A stretch of 64,000 nt of DNA, from the NCBI GenBank assembly GCA_013215295.1, contig JABSOZ010000014.1, positions 92,827-156,826 on the forward strand. Reading direction: 5' to 3'. The position numbers and the translations under genes are program-made. The notes beneath the pieces are model-generated. The model was not told the origin of the DNA. It was given only the letters and a program-made list of their open reading frames with translations, and ran no database searches. Below, one piece after another: positions 54,378-63,915 of the stretch. This DNA is from Colwellia sp. (GTDB lineage: Bacteria > Pseudomonadota > Gammaproteobacteria > Enterobacterales > Alteromonadaceae). The stretch's first letter is position 1, and the number at the start of each line of letters is the position of its first letter.

Positions 54378-55712
54378 TCACTTATCGATAATTAGCCGAT
54401 TTAAAGTATCTTCAGGACTACTTAACTTGGTTTCAACCAGCTTTTTAATGCGAATCACCAATTCTTTAGAAGTATATTGTTCAACCAAAGATAAGAATGT
54501 TTCAGATCCTTTTTCATTACCCTGTTCGACCTTTTGACGAAATTCATTCCAAAGAGAATAAATATTCTTTAAACCATTGCTTTTCTTTTGCACTGAATAA
54601 TCAATTGCCCTGTGTATCAATAAACCACAGGTATAATACAAACCAAACTGACCTTTATCGGCTGCTTCCATTAATGAAAGTTCCGTTAATCCTTCCACAC
54701 AATGCTCTTTGAACCGACCAACTTTTTCAGTAATGTATTCTTCTGTTTTAGGATACAAGTCTAATAAAGCAAGCGCCGCCAACCAGTCAGCGTTACCCTC
54801 GTGCAACCAAGACTGATTAGACTCTCCATAGAGTACCCCCAATGTACTTCTTTGATAAAGGTGCGCAACTTCATGGGCGAAGAACCAAGTGGTCTGATTA
54901 ATGAATTTAGTGTCTTTAACTTTTTTATCAAGGTCGTTTAAATTCCAATGCATAAAGATTTGATTAGGCAACGTACCACCTTGTGACGAGCGATCTTCAA
55001 CTTTGGCATATGACGCGAATAAGGTTGGTTTAACGCCGCTAAGTTTGCCTAGTCTCTCTTGAAAATAAACCATCAACTTTGGTATGTCAGCGCTTAACGA
55101 CAATTGAATTTCTTCTGGCAAACCACTATCGATAACAGCAATAACACTAGCAGTTTCTATCGGCTTTTGGCGACCGATATATATATTCATTCCATCGTCT
55201 CTATCAACCCAGTTGGTTGATTTAGTATAAACGTTACCATTTACTATCAGGTGTTCTCCTTGCGGAATATTCATTGATACCTTCCAGTCATTTACATCAT
55301 CTGCGCACTTATCAATGCAAGCAAATAAACGCCCCGTGTAGATCAAAACTCCGCCATCTGAATAAGGAGAGAAAGGTGCATAATCTTTGGAAAGGTGTTT
55401 ATAAGTAGGTGTTAACATAAGCTCAACATGCTGAAACGAGCTACCGTCTTTTTTATTTAAATACTCTTTACCTTCTTCAAAAATAATTTCAAAATCAGAA
55501 GAAACAGGCTTCCAACGTTCAATTCGAGAGTTGTCTGGGTTACGGACAAAAGCAAGTCGGTTTGCAGGTCTACTCATCTGATATATGAGCGTCCAAGTGT
55601 TATCTCTAGACTTTGTAATAGATATATCCACTTCAGAGTTTGTTTCTGCATAAAGAGGTAAATTAATCAACAATAACAAGGAAAATAGGAATAATTTCAA
55701 ATTGGTCTCCAA
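54378..55712 (-). CDS. Exported gluzincin-type metallopeptidase-like protein
   Basis: A 444-residue protein with signal peptide (ends LPLYAE), a beta-rich N-terminal half and a zinc motif HEVAH (~277) followed ~24 residues later by WLHEGNADW, which supplies the third ligand glutamate. This spacing fits gluzincins such as the M1/MA clan. Substrate unknown. It stands alone, with a long gap upstream. Confidence 0.82.
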   Translation of the reverse strand: METNLKLFLFSLLLLINLPLYAETNSEVDISITKSRDNTWTLIYQMSRPANRLAFVRNPDNSRIERWKPVSSDFEIIFEEGKEYLNKKDGSSFQHVELMLTPTYKHLSKDYAPFSPYSDGGVLIYTGRLFACIDKCADDVNDWKVSMNIPQGEHLIVNGNVYTKSTNWVDRDDGMNIYIGRQKPIETASVIAVIDSGLPEEIQLSLSADIPKLMVYFQERLGKLSGVKPTLFASYAKVEDRSSQGGTLPNQIFMHWNLNDLDKKVKDTKFINQTTWFFAHEVAHLYQRSTLGVLYGESNQSWLHEGNADWLAALALLDLYPKTEEYITEKVGRFKEHCVEGLTELSLMEAADKGQFGLYYTCGLLIHRAIDYSVQKKSNGLKNIYSLWNEFRQKVEQGNEKGSETFLSLVEQYTSKELVIRIKKLVETKLSSPEDTLNRLIIDK

Positions 55713-55984
55713 CGACTATAAACAAGAATAATTTTCTCTAAATCAAATTTGTATTCTAGAAGCGATTCAGACGTTTTATATTGAAACAAAGAAATCTTTT
55801 GATGTCTACGCGATAACGATGAATATATTGTGGAATAAAGATGAATATTGAGAATAATTGAAGCTTTAAATAATGTATTAGAACAAATAGGACAATAAAG
55901 TTGAGGCTAGATTCCGCGTTGCGCACTTTGAAGTCATCCCCATGCTTCTTCATGATTGGCGGTTTTGGTGGAAAAACGGACGAT

Positions 55985-56330
55985 TTACTGTGAGAAATAC
56001 GAGTTAAAAATTAGGACGGTTTTGTGGCAGGAAGCGTTTATACTTCCTGAGTTGTTTGTGATTTTAATATCTATAGTTTCCGACAGTTCAAGTGCCTCAT
56101 CGACTTCGATACCAAGATAACGAACGGTATTCTCTAGCTTTGTATGACTAAGCAAAACTTGAACGGCTCTCAGGTTTTTTATAGATCCAGGTTGCTTTAC
56201 TGCGCCTCATAGAATGAGTGCCGTAGGATGTTACATCAAACCAATACTAGCGATCCACTTTTGGACTATTCTTGCATATTGCCGAGTCGTTAAATCGTAA
56301 AGTGTTGGAGGAGGAAAATAGCAAACTGCA
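55985..56330 (-). pseudogene. Tyrosine recombinase, C-terminal remnant with frameshifts
   Basis: On the - strand the frames join as LYDLTTRQYARIVQKWIASIGL, then (new frame) YGTHSMRRSKATWIYKK, then (new frame) NLRAVQVLLSHTKLENTVRYLGIEVDEALEL, with an end stop at 55985. This is the C-terminal catalytic region of a short phage-integrase family: box motifs HxxR as HSMRR, and RAVQVLL-HTKLENTVRY with the tyrosine nucleophile. At least two frameshifts make it dead. It lies just downstream of the trypsin-like gene and seems to cut that cassette's end. Confidence 0.85.
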
Positions 56331-56349
56331 GTTTATCCAAGTTTATTAA

Positions 56350-57144
56350 TTAGTTATTCTTTATTTGCTGCTCTATCCATTTTACATAAGTAGATACTCT
56401 AACTTGGTAAGACATTCCACCATATAAACCATGTTTAAAGGACTTTAAGTCTCCTTCTACATAATCCCAGCTAAATAACCCAGCCAAATACTGCTTACCG
56501 TTTTTATCAATTATCAGTGGACCACCGCTGTCACCAGACCCATCTATACCTTCAAGTTCAAGTGCATTATTATTTTTATCGAATGTGATAGAAATCCAAT
56601 TCCCCTCAGCAGTCTCAATTCTATTTGACATCGTCCGAAGAATTTTCTTTCTCTTTGTTTCGAATATTGAACCACTTTTGCCATCACCAGTAGAACCTCT
56701 ACCGAATGCAGTGATAACTTTTCCTTTTTCATCACTCCCCAAATACATCGGGATTGGTTTTACATGAGATACACTTTCAGTTAACTTGATAAGGGCAATA
56801 TCACTTGTGCTTTTCATAAAATCCATAAGTGGTTTAGCATCCCCTTCAAATAATGAGCTATCAGGTTTTTTAGCATTATCATGAATGATTACCTTTTCTA
56901 TCTTATATTTCCTTCCATGAATAAGGATTTCTTTTCCTGTGTAATCAGAGAAAATTAAATGTGCTACTGTAACTATCCAATTGGGTTTGATCAAGATCCC
57001 ATGACCTTCACCTGGCATATCGATTAAATACTCAGGTACTTGTTTCGGTAAATATTTATCTTCCACAACATCATGTTTAGTCACTATAGAAAAACAAGGC
57101 ATTGAGAAGCTAACTAGCAAGGTTAACAAAATTATTTTTTTCAT
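56350..57144 (-). CDS. Trypsin-like S1 serine protease, exported
   Basis: A 264-residue protein with signal peptide (ends PCFSI) and the S1 triad: TVAHL (H62), SDIALIKL (D115) and GDSGGP (S206). The family cleaves proteins after basic or other residues; specificity is not clear. It begins ~39 bases after a reversed attC cross-over point at 57182, so it looks like an integron cassette gene in the opposite direction to the main array. Confidence 0.92.
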   Translation of the reverse strand: MKKIILLTLLVSFSMPCFSIVTKHDVVEDKYLPKQVPEYLIDMPGEGHGILIKPNWIVTVAHLIFSDYTGKEILIHGRKYKIEKVIIHDNAKKPDSSLFEGDAKPLMDFMKSTSDIALIKLTESVSHVKPIPMYLGSDEKGKVITAFGRGSTGDGKSGSIFETKRKKILRTMSNRIETAEGNWISITFDKNNNALELEGIDGSGDSGGPLIIDKNGKQYLAGLFSWDYVEGDLKSFKHGLYGGMSYQVRVSTYVKWIEQQIKNN

Positions 57145-57175
57145 ATCTATCCATATAAGCCAAAGTAGGCTTGAG

Positions 57176-57278
57176 TAATTAACGCCCCATTAAGGGCAAA
57201 TTGTAGTTTGCTAAAATAAGTAACAAAAGAGCAACAGCCAAAGATTTTTTGTCCTGTTTGAATAGCTTGTTATATTTC
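57176..57278 (-). repeat. attC-like site, reversed
   Basis: Read on the - strand: ATATAACAAGCTATTCAAACAGGAC at the 5' side, arms TTTGGCTG / TTAGCAAA, then CCCTTAATGGGGCG/TTAATTAC. The 3' end matches the main-array sites. It faces the trypsin-like gene. Confidence 0.75.
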
Positions 57279-57937
57279 GATTAACTCTATATCTAGCAAA
57301 GTAAAAGGGTACCTTAGTCATTTAACGCAGTGTGAAAAAAACGTTAAAGCTTTATTAGTATTATTTCCAAATATTTAAGACTTTGAGAATACGTAAGAGC
57401 ACTATAAAGGATAGTTCGATCAAGGAGGTGACAAACACGGTTCTTTTGGGTGACACAAGGTGACACTTACTTAAATCCCCCGTATAGCTTGGCACTCAGC
57501 AAACTTATAAAATAAAAAAGTAGATAAGCGATGACTAAATTTTAGCTTGTTTTGACTTAGACATTGAACCCGAACATCGATTATTTCAACAACATGGTGT
57601 TGAAATAAAGCTTCACTATCTTTCATATTGATTGCTACTGATTGTGGTAGAAAACCCTCCAAGTATTGTCAGTCATGATCAATATGTAGAGGCAGTTTAC
57701 TAGGAACGTGTTCTCTCTAATTAAAACCTGACAAAGCAATTTTCTTGGACAAAGCATACATTATCAGATGAAATTGATTCCTTTCGTTATATTGTGCCAG
57801 AAAGGGGCATGGGACTTAGCAATATGATGTTAGAGTTGAACTGAGTACTGATGTAAATCTAGTGACTATTTTATTAATATTATTATGGTACCTATAAAAA
57901 TAGGTAAAATGCTATTTATAGTAAATATCATACATAA

Positions 57938-57960
57938 AAAAACCGCAATTAAGCGGTTTT
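57938..57960. terminator. Terminator-like hairpin
   Basis: AAAACCGC / GCGGTTTT with a 6-base loop, flanked by A runs and T runs. No live gene stops nearby, so it may belong to a lost gene. Confidence 0.6.
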
Positions 57961-58166
57961 CATCATAAACAGTGGTCAATTTATGGCCGAATAAGAAGTT
58001 ACTAGGTATAACTAATTGATTAAAAAGTCTTTATTTGGTGGAGCGGGGGGGCGCCCCTGTTAACGACCCAGTAAAAACAACAACTTATAATAATATCAAC
58101 TGGTTACTGTTATGTTGCGTTAGTCTTTATCTGTGTTTATTAAAGGGTCTCGAATGTGCCTTTATA

Positions 58167-58202
58167 GACATTAGAGACTGGTTGTTCTTTAGGTCAACTG
58201 AT
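58167..58202 (+). repeat. Dispersed repeat, copy 1
   Basis: 36-base stretch sharing ACTGG-TGTTCTTTAGGTCAACTGAT with the copy at 63880. The inverted arms are less perfect than in copy 2. Confidence 0.65.
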
Positions 58203-58370
58203 TTAGCCAAAAGCTGACATTATCTTTTGAGTTACTAATGGCAACTTTGAGCCCACATTGCAGACATAAAAGAAGAAACGGCCTAAAAAACTTGCCAGTT
58301 TATGCTAAACAGCTGCAGTTCGTGGTTTTTCCATCTATTAGAACGATTACTAAGTGTTACCAAGCCCCTT

Positions 58371-60515
58371 TTAAAAACGATAACTTAATTCAAACAATAA
58401 TTGCCGCCCTGGTAGCGGAAAATCATTGGTAATAGCGTCAGTGGCGAAGGTAGGAGCTTTTGCGTTACTATCAAAGAGATTATTAATAATAATGGCACCA
58501 TCTAAACCCGATATTATGTTGGTGCGTTCCAACTTGGTATCGGCTAAAGTATAATTGGTTAGTTTTTCTCGTGTATCCGCGGAGGCTCGTGGACGATCTG
58601 CAATCCATTTGGCGCCAATATACCAACGCCAATTATCATTAATTTGCCAGTTTATCGCCAAATTTGCCATTTTATTTGGTACATCAGCAATATCTTCATC
58701 GAGCTGATTTTTTGCAGACAAATAGGAGTAACTGAAATATAAACTAATATACTGTTGCGGTTTCCACTTGACACTAAACTCACCACCACGACCTTTTTGT
58801 TCACCAATATTTTTTGAGGTAACACCTTTAGATTCTTCATCAAAAACGGTGTCAATTAAGTCTTTAGCGTTATAACCAAACAAGTCCAATGATAATACCG
58901 CATCTTGATTTAAAAAATAATTAAAGTTAATACCCGTCTCCAGAGTATTGACTGTTTCAGGGGCTAATGATGGATTACCAGTAATGACTGGATTATTTTG
59001 GGCATATAACTGAACGATAGCAGGGGACTTAAAGGCGCTGCCGCCATATAACTTGATGGTGAAGTTATCTCGTGCTTGCCAAATCAGGCCCACTCTTGGG
59101 TTTGTCGTTTGACCAAAATCTGAATATTTATCGTATCTGACCCCTAAGGTGAGTTGAAGGTCAGTGCTTATTTTCCATTCATCTTGCAGAGAAAGGTAAT
59201 AAAAATCTCGATCGACCGTCGGCAAATACGCAAATGGGGTGCCACTTACGTCGGTAAGCTGGCTATTAACAACTGCTTCTGTGCCATTTAATATGCCAGG
59301 GCCAAAGTTTTTTTGTTCGGTCACTTCAAAATGCTGTTCTTCATAACCTAACTCCCAGCGCAGTAAGTGTTGTTCATTTAGCTTTAATAAATGAGTCAAA
59401 CGAATGGTATTGGTATAACCAGTTTGACTGGGCGTGCCAATAAAGCCATCTTCAAACTGGGTAACGCCGACTGGTTCAACAAAGTTAACATTGCCGTCAC
59501 TGTCAAGTGGCAAAACGGAGCCAGGTGGAAATACCGTCAGATAATTCGATAGTTTTTGGGTTTTATGGCTATAAGTGCCGGTTAGTGTGCCACTGATTAA
59601 GTCACTGAGATCATACTGCAGCTTAAATTGGTCAAAATACGCCGCACTTCTGCCAGTTTGGTCTAATGCTTGCGCTACGCCTACTCCCATACCAAAGTCA
59701 AAGTTTCGCCAGGTAAAATAATCAATATTAAACTTGTTCCATTGCCATTTAGCTAACAGCGTGAATAATTGATAATGCTCATCTATCGGTCCTGGTGCAT
59801 GTGATGCAGAGGTGCCAAATATACTATCAAAAACTGTTTGCAAGTCGGAAGTAATGATACGACCATCATCACCATCAGATTGACTATAATCAAATGCCCA
59901 TTGAAAGTGGGAAGCTCCTAGTTCAAAGTCTCCACGACCAAATAAATCCTGGCTATTAAAACTGCCAACTCTGCCGCCAATTAACGCAGGACTTTGTCGA
60001 TGTTTAAATGAGACCAGATTAATAATACCGGCAAAAGCATCGGCGCCATAAATAGCAGACCCTGGACCTTTGACCACTTCGACCCGTTCAAAGCTGGTTA
60101 ATGGCAGTCGAAAACCATTAATTATGCCCCCTGCTTGCAGGTATTCGAATGGTTCACCATCAATAAGTAATTTTATTCTCTCTGAATATTTACCGGAAAG
60201 ACCGCGAATATGAAATCTTTGAAAATTGGAATCGAATGGCGTTTCACTAACATGAAAACCTGGCACTGTTACCAATACATCGGATAGATTACGAGCGCCA
60301 ATGGCTTGCCACTCCTGATGGGTGATAACTGTAACATTTGATGGAGCCAAGGCAACTTTTTGTTCAAAGCCGGAAGCGGCAACGACAACTTTTATATTAA
60401 TCAGCTCTTCAAGGCTGAAATCTAAAATTGATTTTCCCCCATCTACATTACCATCGGCATAAACAAAACAAGGGATTAATAAGCACGAATATAAAGTAGA
60501 TTTTAACGCATTCAT
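58371..60515 (-). CDS. TonB-dependent receptor (BtuB/CirA-like layout)
   Basis: A 714-residue outer-membrane receptor: signal peptide ending CFVYA, plug domain with LSDVLVTVPGFHVSE, FHIRGLSGKYSERIKLLIDGEPFEYL and VEVVKGPGSAIYGADAFAGIINLVS, then a barrel ending ELSYRF. The plug pattern fits colicin I/siderophore or vitamin B12-type receptors. No Fur box was seen upstream. Ligand unknown. GGGGAAGC precedes the ATG. Confidence 0.9.
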   Translation of the reverse strand: MNALKSTLYSCLLIPCFVYADGNVDGGKSILDFSLEELINIKVVVAASGFEQKVALAPSNVTVITHQEWQAIGARNLSDVLVTVPGFHVSETPFDSNFQRFHIRGLSGKYSERIKLLIDGEPFEYLQAGGIINGFRLPLTSFERVEVVKGPGSAIYGADAFAGIINLVSFKHRQSPALIGGRVGSFNSQDLFGRGDFELGASHFQWAFDYSQSDGDDGRIITSDLQTVFDSIFGTSASHAPGPIDEHYQLFTLLAKWQWNKFNIDYFTWRNFDFGMGVGVAQALDQTGRSAAYFDQFKLQYDLSDLISGTLTGTYSHKTQKLSNYLTVFPPGSVLPLDSDGNVNFVEPVGVTQFEDGFIGTPSQTGYTNTIRLTHLLKLNEQHLLRWELGYEEQHFEVTEQKNFGPGILNGTEAVVNSQLTDVSGTPFAYLPTVDRDFYYLSLQDEWKISTDLQLTLGVRYDKYSDFGQTTNPRVGLIWQARDNFTIKLYGGSAFKSPAIVQLYAQNNPVITGNPSLAPETVNTLETGINFNYFLNQDAVLSLDLFGYNAKDLIDTVFDEESKGVTSKNIGEQKGRGGEFSVKWKPQQYISLYFSYSYLSAKNQLDEDIADVPNKMANLAINWQINDNWRWYIGAKWIADRPRASADTREKLTNYTLADTKLERTNIISGLDGAIIINNLFDSNAKAPTFATDAITNDFPLPGRQLLFELSYRF

Positions 60516-60854
60516 AATTGCTTCCCCTCAAAGGATATCTGGACTAACCAAAACTTAAAACCACTAATTACTAATAATAGTTGATTACCTTTGAGTTGTT
60601 CGATTTTCAATCATGTAATTATAGGTTTATTCAGACTGAAAGGACTATATTCGTATCATTGAAGAAGGCGCCATGCCTTCAGTTTGAGTTAAATATCGGT
60701 TGCTTCCGAAAGCTCAAGCGTATGATCAATAAACCACCATTGAATCTATACTCATCATTGAGCCTTTATCTGAATTTAGCCAACCAACCAACTTAACTTA
60801 TTAGCTTATTTCTAAGAAAAAGTTACGTCAAACCATATGCAAGAGGGATTTAAT
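60516..60854. other. Intergenic region between divergent genes
   Basis: No gene or strong hairpin seen. It should hold the promoters of the receptor and hemoglobin genes. Confidence 0.4.
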
Positions 60855-61204
60855 ATGAGCGATACACTATTTGAAAGACTAGGACGAGAAGAAGGGATCA
60901 GAAATATATCTAGTGATGTTGTTGATCTTCATTTAGACAACCCAACTATTTCAGCTCGATTTGCTGCCAGTGATACCACCAAACTTAAACGAATGGTTAC
61001 GGAGTTGTTCAGGTGGTCCTGATGTTTACAAAGGCAAAGATATGCGTACTGCACATCAGAATATGAATATCAGTGACAATGAATATATGGCTGCGGTTGA
61101 TGATGTCATGGCTGCGTTGGATAAGAACGGGATTGGGCAAAGAGAAAAGGAAGAAGTTCTCTTTATTTTTTTATAGTTTACGTCCTGATGTAGTTCGAGT
61201 TTAG
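60855..61204 (+). pseudogene. Group 1 truncated hemoglobin gene with two frameshifts
   Basis: The frame begins MSDTLFERLGREEGIRNISSDVVDLH after AGAGGGA, and breaks near 61000 at VTELFR. It continues in another frame as GGPDVYKGKDMRTAHQNMNISDNEYMAAVDDVMAALDKN, and breaks again at a run of seven T near 61170, after which SLRPDVVRV and a stop follow. Joined, it is a complete truncated-hemoglobin chain. Such proteins bind O2 or NO at haem. Either a true pseudogene or base-call errors in T runs. Confidence 0.85.
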
Positions 61205-61461
61205 TAACTTAAAAAGTGGATCTATTTCTTAAGCTATCATGAGGCATCATCTTGCTTCTTTAATGGATCTGTTTATCGTTAAATAGTGGCGGTTTTATAC
61301 TGGCATTTACAAATGTATTCTGATCGCATTGGTGGAGAATTAGCCAGTCATAAACGTTGTGAATTGGTTAAATGAGATTACAACCAACAGTGAACTCTCA
61401 ACCGCAAGGATAGGTGTCATTACTGGAGAGTCCACTATTTGCTACTTTTATATAATTTAAA

Positions 61462-61773
61462 TTATTCAACAATACGGTATATCTCCCACTTCATAGAGCC
61501 AGACACTACGTGAGGCTCAAGTTCAATACTCCATTCTTTATGTCCATCTAACTCTGCTAGCTTGTCCCATGATTCACTTAACTCAGCTAAACTATCAAGA
61601 GTGATTTCAGAGATAACTGTTGACTCTAAAGCACCAACAGAGCCTGTTAAGATTCTACACTTTCCATCCCATCCTATTTGGGTTCCAAAACTATTTTGCC
61701 ATTTTGACAAAGAATTAATAAGTTCAGGCTTATGTCCAAATTTTGCGTCTATTGACCAACGTGCAACTATCAT
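61462..61773 (-). CDS. Small dimeric alpha/beta barrel-like protein, unknown
   Basis: A 103-residue protein (MIVARWSIDAKFGHKPELINSL, ILTGSVGALESTVISEITL, SIELEPHVVSGSMKWEIYRIVE). The pattern of short strands and helices, with LAELSESWDKLAELDGH, resembles ABM/NIPSNAP-like dimeric barrels. AAGGAT precedes the start. Function unknown. Confidence 0.75.
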   Translation of the reverse strand: MIVARWSIDAKFGHKPELINSLSKWQNSFGTQIGWDGKCRILTGSVGALESTVISEITLDSLAELSESWDKLAELDGHKEWSIELEPHVVSGSMKWEIYRIVE

Positions 61774-62539
61774 GTGAATATCCTTTCTATTTCATAATCG
61801 AAGTTATAAATATAGCTCTTAAACTTTATTTGTCTAATGACAACTATGTAGCTATTAACGATTGCTTTGGTGGCATTTTTGCCAGTCATGCTATCCGATT
61901 AATTGACAATATTTATAGTCAAACAATGCATATTTATATCTGTGCGGAACGTATATCGTATCTTTGTTAACATTGGCTAGTGAGACTTAGAGACTTCTCT
62001 AGATTAGCCAGAAGCGGTCACTTGCAAAGTCGTAATCGTAACACTATGGATGTATAAAAATTGACATAAACTAGAGTACTGGAAAGTTAGCTAATAGGTG
62101 AAGTTCTGGGGAAGGCACTTAGCTAAGCTTTACGTTCCAAGGTAGTAATGAATCGATATCGAGTTTCCAGTTTTAGTTGACTATTACAGGCTATTTGTTT
62201 TTCAACAAGACCTTTCCAGTCGTCAAATATTTTAAGGCTCATGAGTTGCTCTTCTGAATGAATGAGAAGAAACTATAAAGTTAAAGATTAGCTAGATAAA
62301 TGTGCTATTGGTCAGACGTTCACAGATAACCAATCAATATCATCCTGTTATATATCGATTTTAGCCAGTTTTCTATTGTATAGTCATATATACTAAATTT
62401 TAATTCAAATGGATAACAATACAGAACAAATAAAAACATGCTTTTGTTTATGATTATTTGAATGTGTACTGTTAAAAAAAACTATGCTTGTAACGCTTCA
62501 TATGAACATTACAGGTACCCCAGAATTAAAGGTCACAGC
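61774..62539. other. Long intergenic region with a transposase-like fragment
   Basis: No intact gene. On the - strand near 62119-62165 a short frame reads LDIDSLLPWNVKLS before a stop, which recalls the C-terminus of IS66-type transposases. The rest is AT-rich with stops in all frames and shows no strong repeat. Confidence 0.35.
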
Positions 62540-63721
62540 ATGTCGACATCATTTCCAAACCGCCGTATTTTACCCATTGATATTTTTCGTGGTCTGACAA
62601 TACTCGTTATGATTTTTGTAAACGAACTTTCTGGCATTGAGGGGATCCCCCTTTGGGCAAAACATTTGCCCGCTGACGCCAATGCAATGACATTCGTGGA
62701 TATTGTATTCCCCGCTTTTCTTTTTATCGTTGGTATGTCAATGCCATTCGCTGCTCAAATTAAGCTCTCGCGTGGCTCTAGTGTATTTTCTGTTTTTAAA
62801 GATGGCTTAATTCGGGGCGGAAGCTTAATTATTATTGGCGTATTTATGGTTAATAACATTTGGGGATGGGACGAGGTTGAAATGCCTTTCTCCATTCATA
62901 TTTGGGCAACATTGATGTTTGCAAGTATTATGTTGATTTGGGCGTATTACCCTAAACACCTTTCACCAAAACTTACCAATGGACTGAAGGTTCTTGGTGC
63001 ATTCAGTTTATTAGCACTTTGGTGGTTATATGAAGGTGCTGAAGGCCAAGGTATGACAGTGCAATGGTGGGGAATTCTAGGACTTATCGGTTGGGCCTAT
63101 GTGATTGCACTACCAATCTATTTGATGAGCAATAAGATCGTTGTTCTAAGTGTTTCCGTTTTGATTTTCTTCGGTGCATTTATTTTATTTGATAATCTTG
63201 CTCCTAGTGATAACCCAATTCTGCATTGGCTGATTGAAAACCGTCGAAATACCACTCATGCTGCTTTGGTTCTGATGGGCGCTATATTGTCTATTTTGAT
63301 GTACCACAAAGACCACGCAGAAAAGTACCTTTCAAACTCGGCAATCTATTTCGGCGTGACCGTTGTTGTGGCATTCGTAAGCTGGCAGGTATCTACTATC
63401 TCTAAAATCTGGGCTACTCCTCCTTGGGCACTATTTAGTGCAGCAGCCAGTATTATGTGTTTTGTTGTAATACATTGGATAATAGAAAAAAATAAAATTA
63501 CGCGCTGGACAAAATTAATTGAACCCGCAGCAAACAATGCTTTATTAATTTACATACTACCCGCTGTATTGGTTGCACTATTTTCTATTTTTGGACTCAG
63601 CATAAGACCTAGTGCTTTTGATGCTGGATTGATTGGCGTACTTTGGGTTGCCGCGTTTACAATAGGAGTGATGTATCTGGGCAGTTTATTAAATAAAATC
63701 GGATTTAAGTTAAAACTATAA
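62540..63721 (+). CDS. HGSNAT/DUF5009-like membrane acyltransferase
   Basis: ATG at 62540 follows AAAGGT; the open frame from 62462 has no such site. The ~393-residue protein has about ten hydrophobic helices and opens with RRILPIDIFRGLTILVMIFVNEL and FVDIVFPAFLFIVGMSMPF, the pattern of heparan-alpha-glucosaminide N-acetyltransferase-like and DUF5009 proteins. The family is thought to transfer acetyl groups to sugars across the membrane. The sugar is unknown. Confidence 0.85.
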   Translation: MSTSFPNRRILPIDIFRGLTILVMIFVNELSGIEGIPLWAKHLPADANAMTFVDIVFPAFLFIVGMSMPFAAQIKLSRGSSVFSVFKDGLIRGGSLIIIGVFMVNNIWGWDEVEMPFSIHIWATLMFASIMLIWAYYPKHLSPKLTNGLKVLGAFSLLALWWLYEGAEGQGMTVQWWGILGLIGWAYVIALPIYLMSNKIVVLSVSVLIFFGAFILFDNLAPSDNPILHWLIENRRNTTHAALVLMGAILSILMYHKDHAEKYLSNSAIYFGVTVVVAFVSWQVSTISKIWATPPWALFSAAASIMCFVVIHWIIEKNKITRWTKLIEPAANNALLIYILPAVLVALFSIFGLSIRPSAFDAGLIGVLWVAAFTIGVMYLGSLLNKIGFKLKL

Positions 63722-63749
63722 TTTTCGATACGGTTAACTACTCATGAAA

Positions 63750-63778
63750 TGGGCCTCAATATACGAGGCCCATTTTTT
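63750..63778 (+). terminator. Terminator after acyltransferase gene
   Basis: TGGGCCTC / GAGGCCCA with a 7-base loop, followed by seven T. It lies 28 bases after the stop codon. Confidence 0.85.
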
Positions 63779-63879
63779 TACGGGTATAATTTCTTGTTGT
63801 TATGTTGAATAATCTTTGATGCTAGAATAAAAAGTCGTCGTACGCTTATATTTTTAAGGGCTTCTTGGTGTGTAGAGTT

Positions 63880-63915
63880 GACGTTAGCTACTGGCTGTTC
63901 TTTAGGTCAACTGAT
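63880..63915 (+). repeat. Dispersed repeat, copy 2
   Basis: Same 36-base stretch as at 58167, with arms AGTTGAC / GTCAACT that allow a hairpin. Apart from it, 63779-64000 shows no gene. Confidence 0.65.

Larger units (their letters stand above)
57279..58370. other. Remnant-rich region without an intact gene
   Basis: Contains an open frame on the - strand (57471-57662) of unlikely composition, and on the + strand a protein-like tail TKQFSWTKHTLSDEIDSFRYIVPERGMGLSNMMLELN ending at 57843 with stops just before it. This looks like a decayed gene of unknown family. At 58036-58050 a TGGTGGAGCGGGGGG string recalls the reversed 3' end of a tmRNA gene. A terminator is at 57938. Confidence 0.5.

Noticed and set aside
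55756..55953. 65-codon open frame on the - strand
   Set aside because: Low-complexity hydrophobic and aromatic text with no ribosome-binding site; treated as non-coding.
55985..57278. Recombinase remnant as the missing integron integrase
   Set aside because: Its motifs (HSMRR, VQVLLSHTKLENTVRYLG) fit a short general tyrosine-recombinase family, and the visible part does not show the extra IntI helix region.
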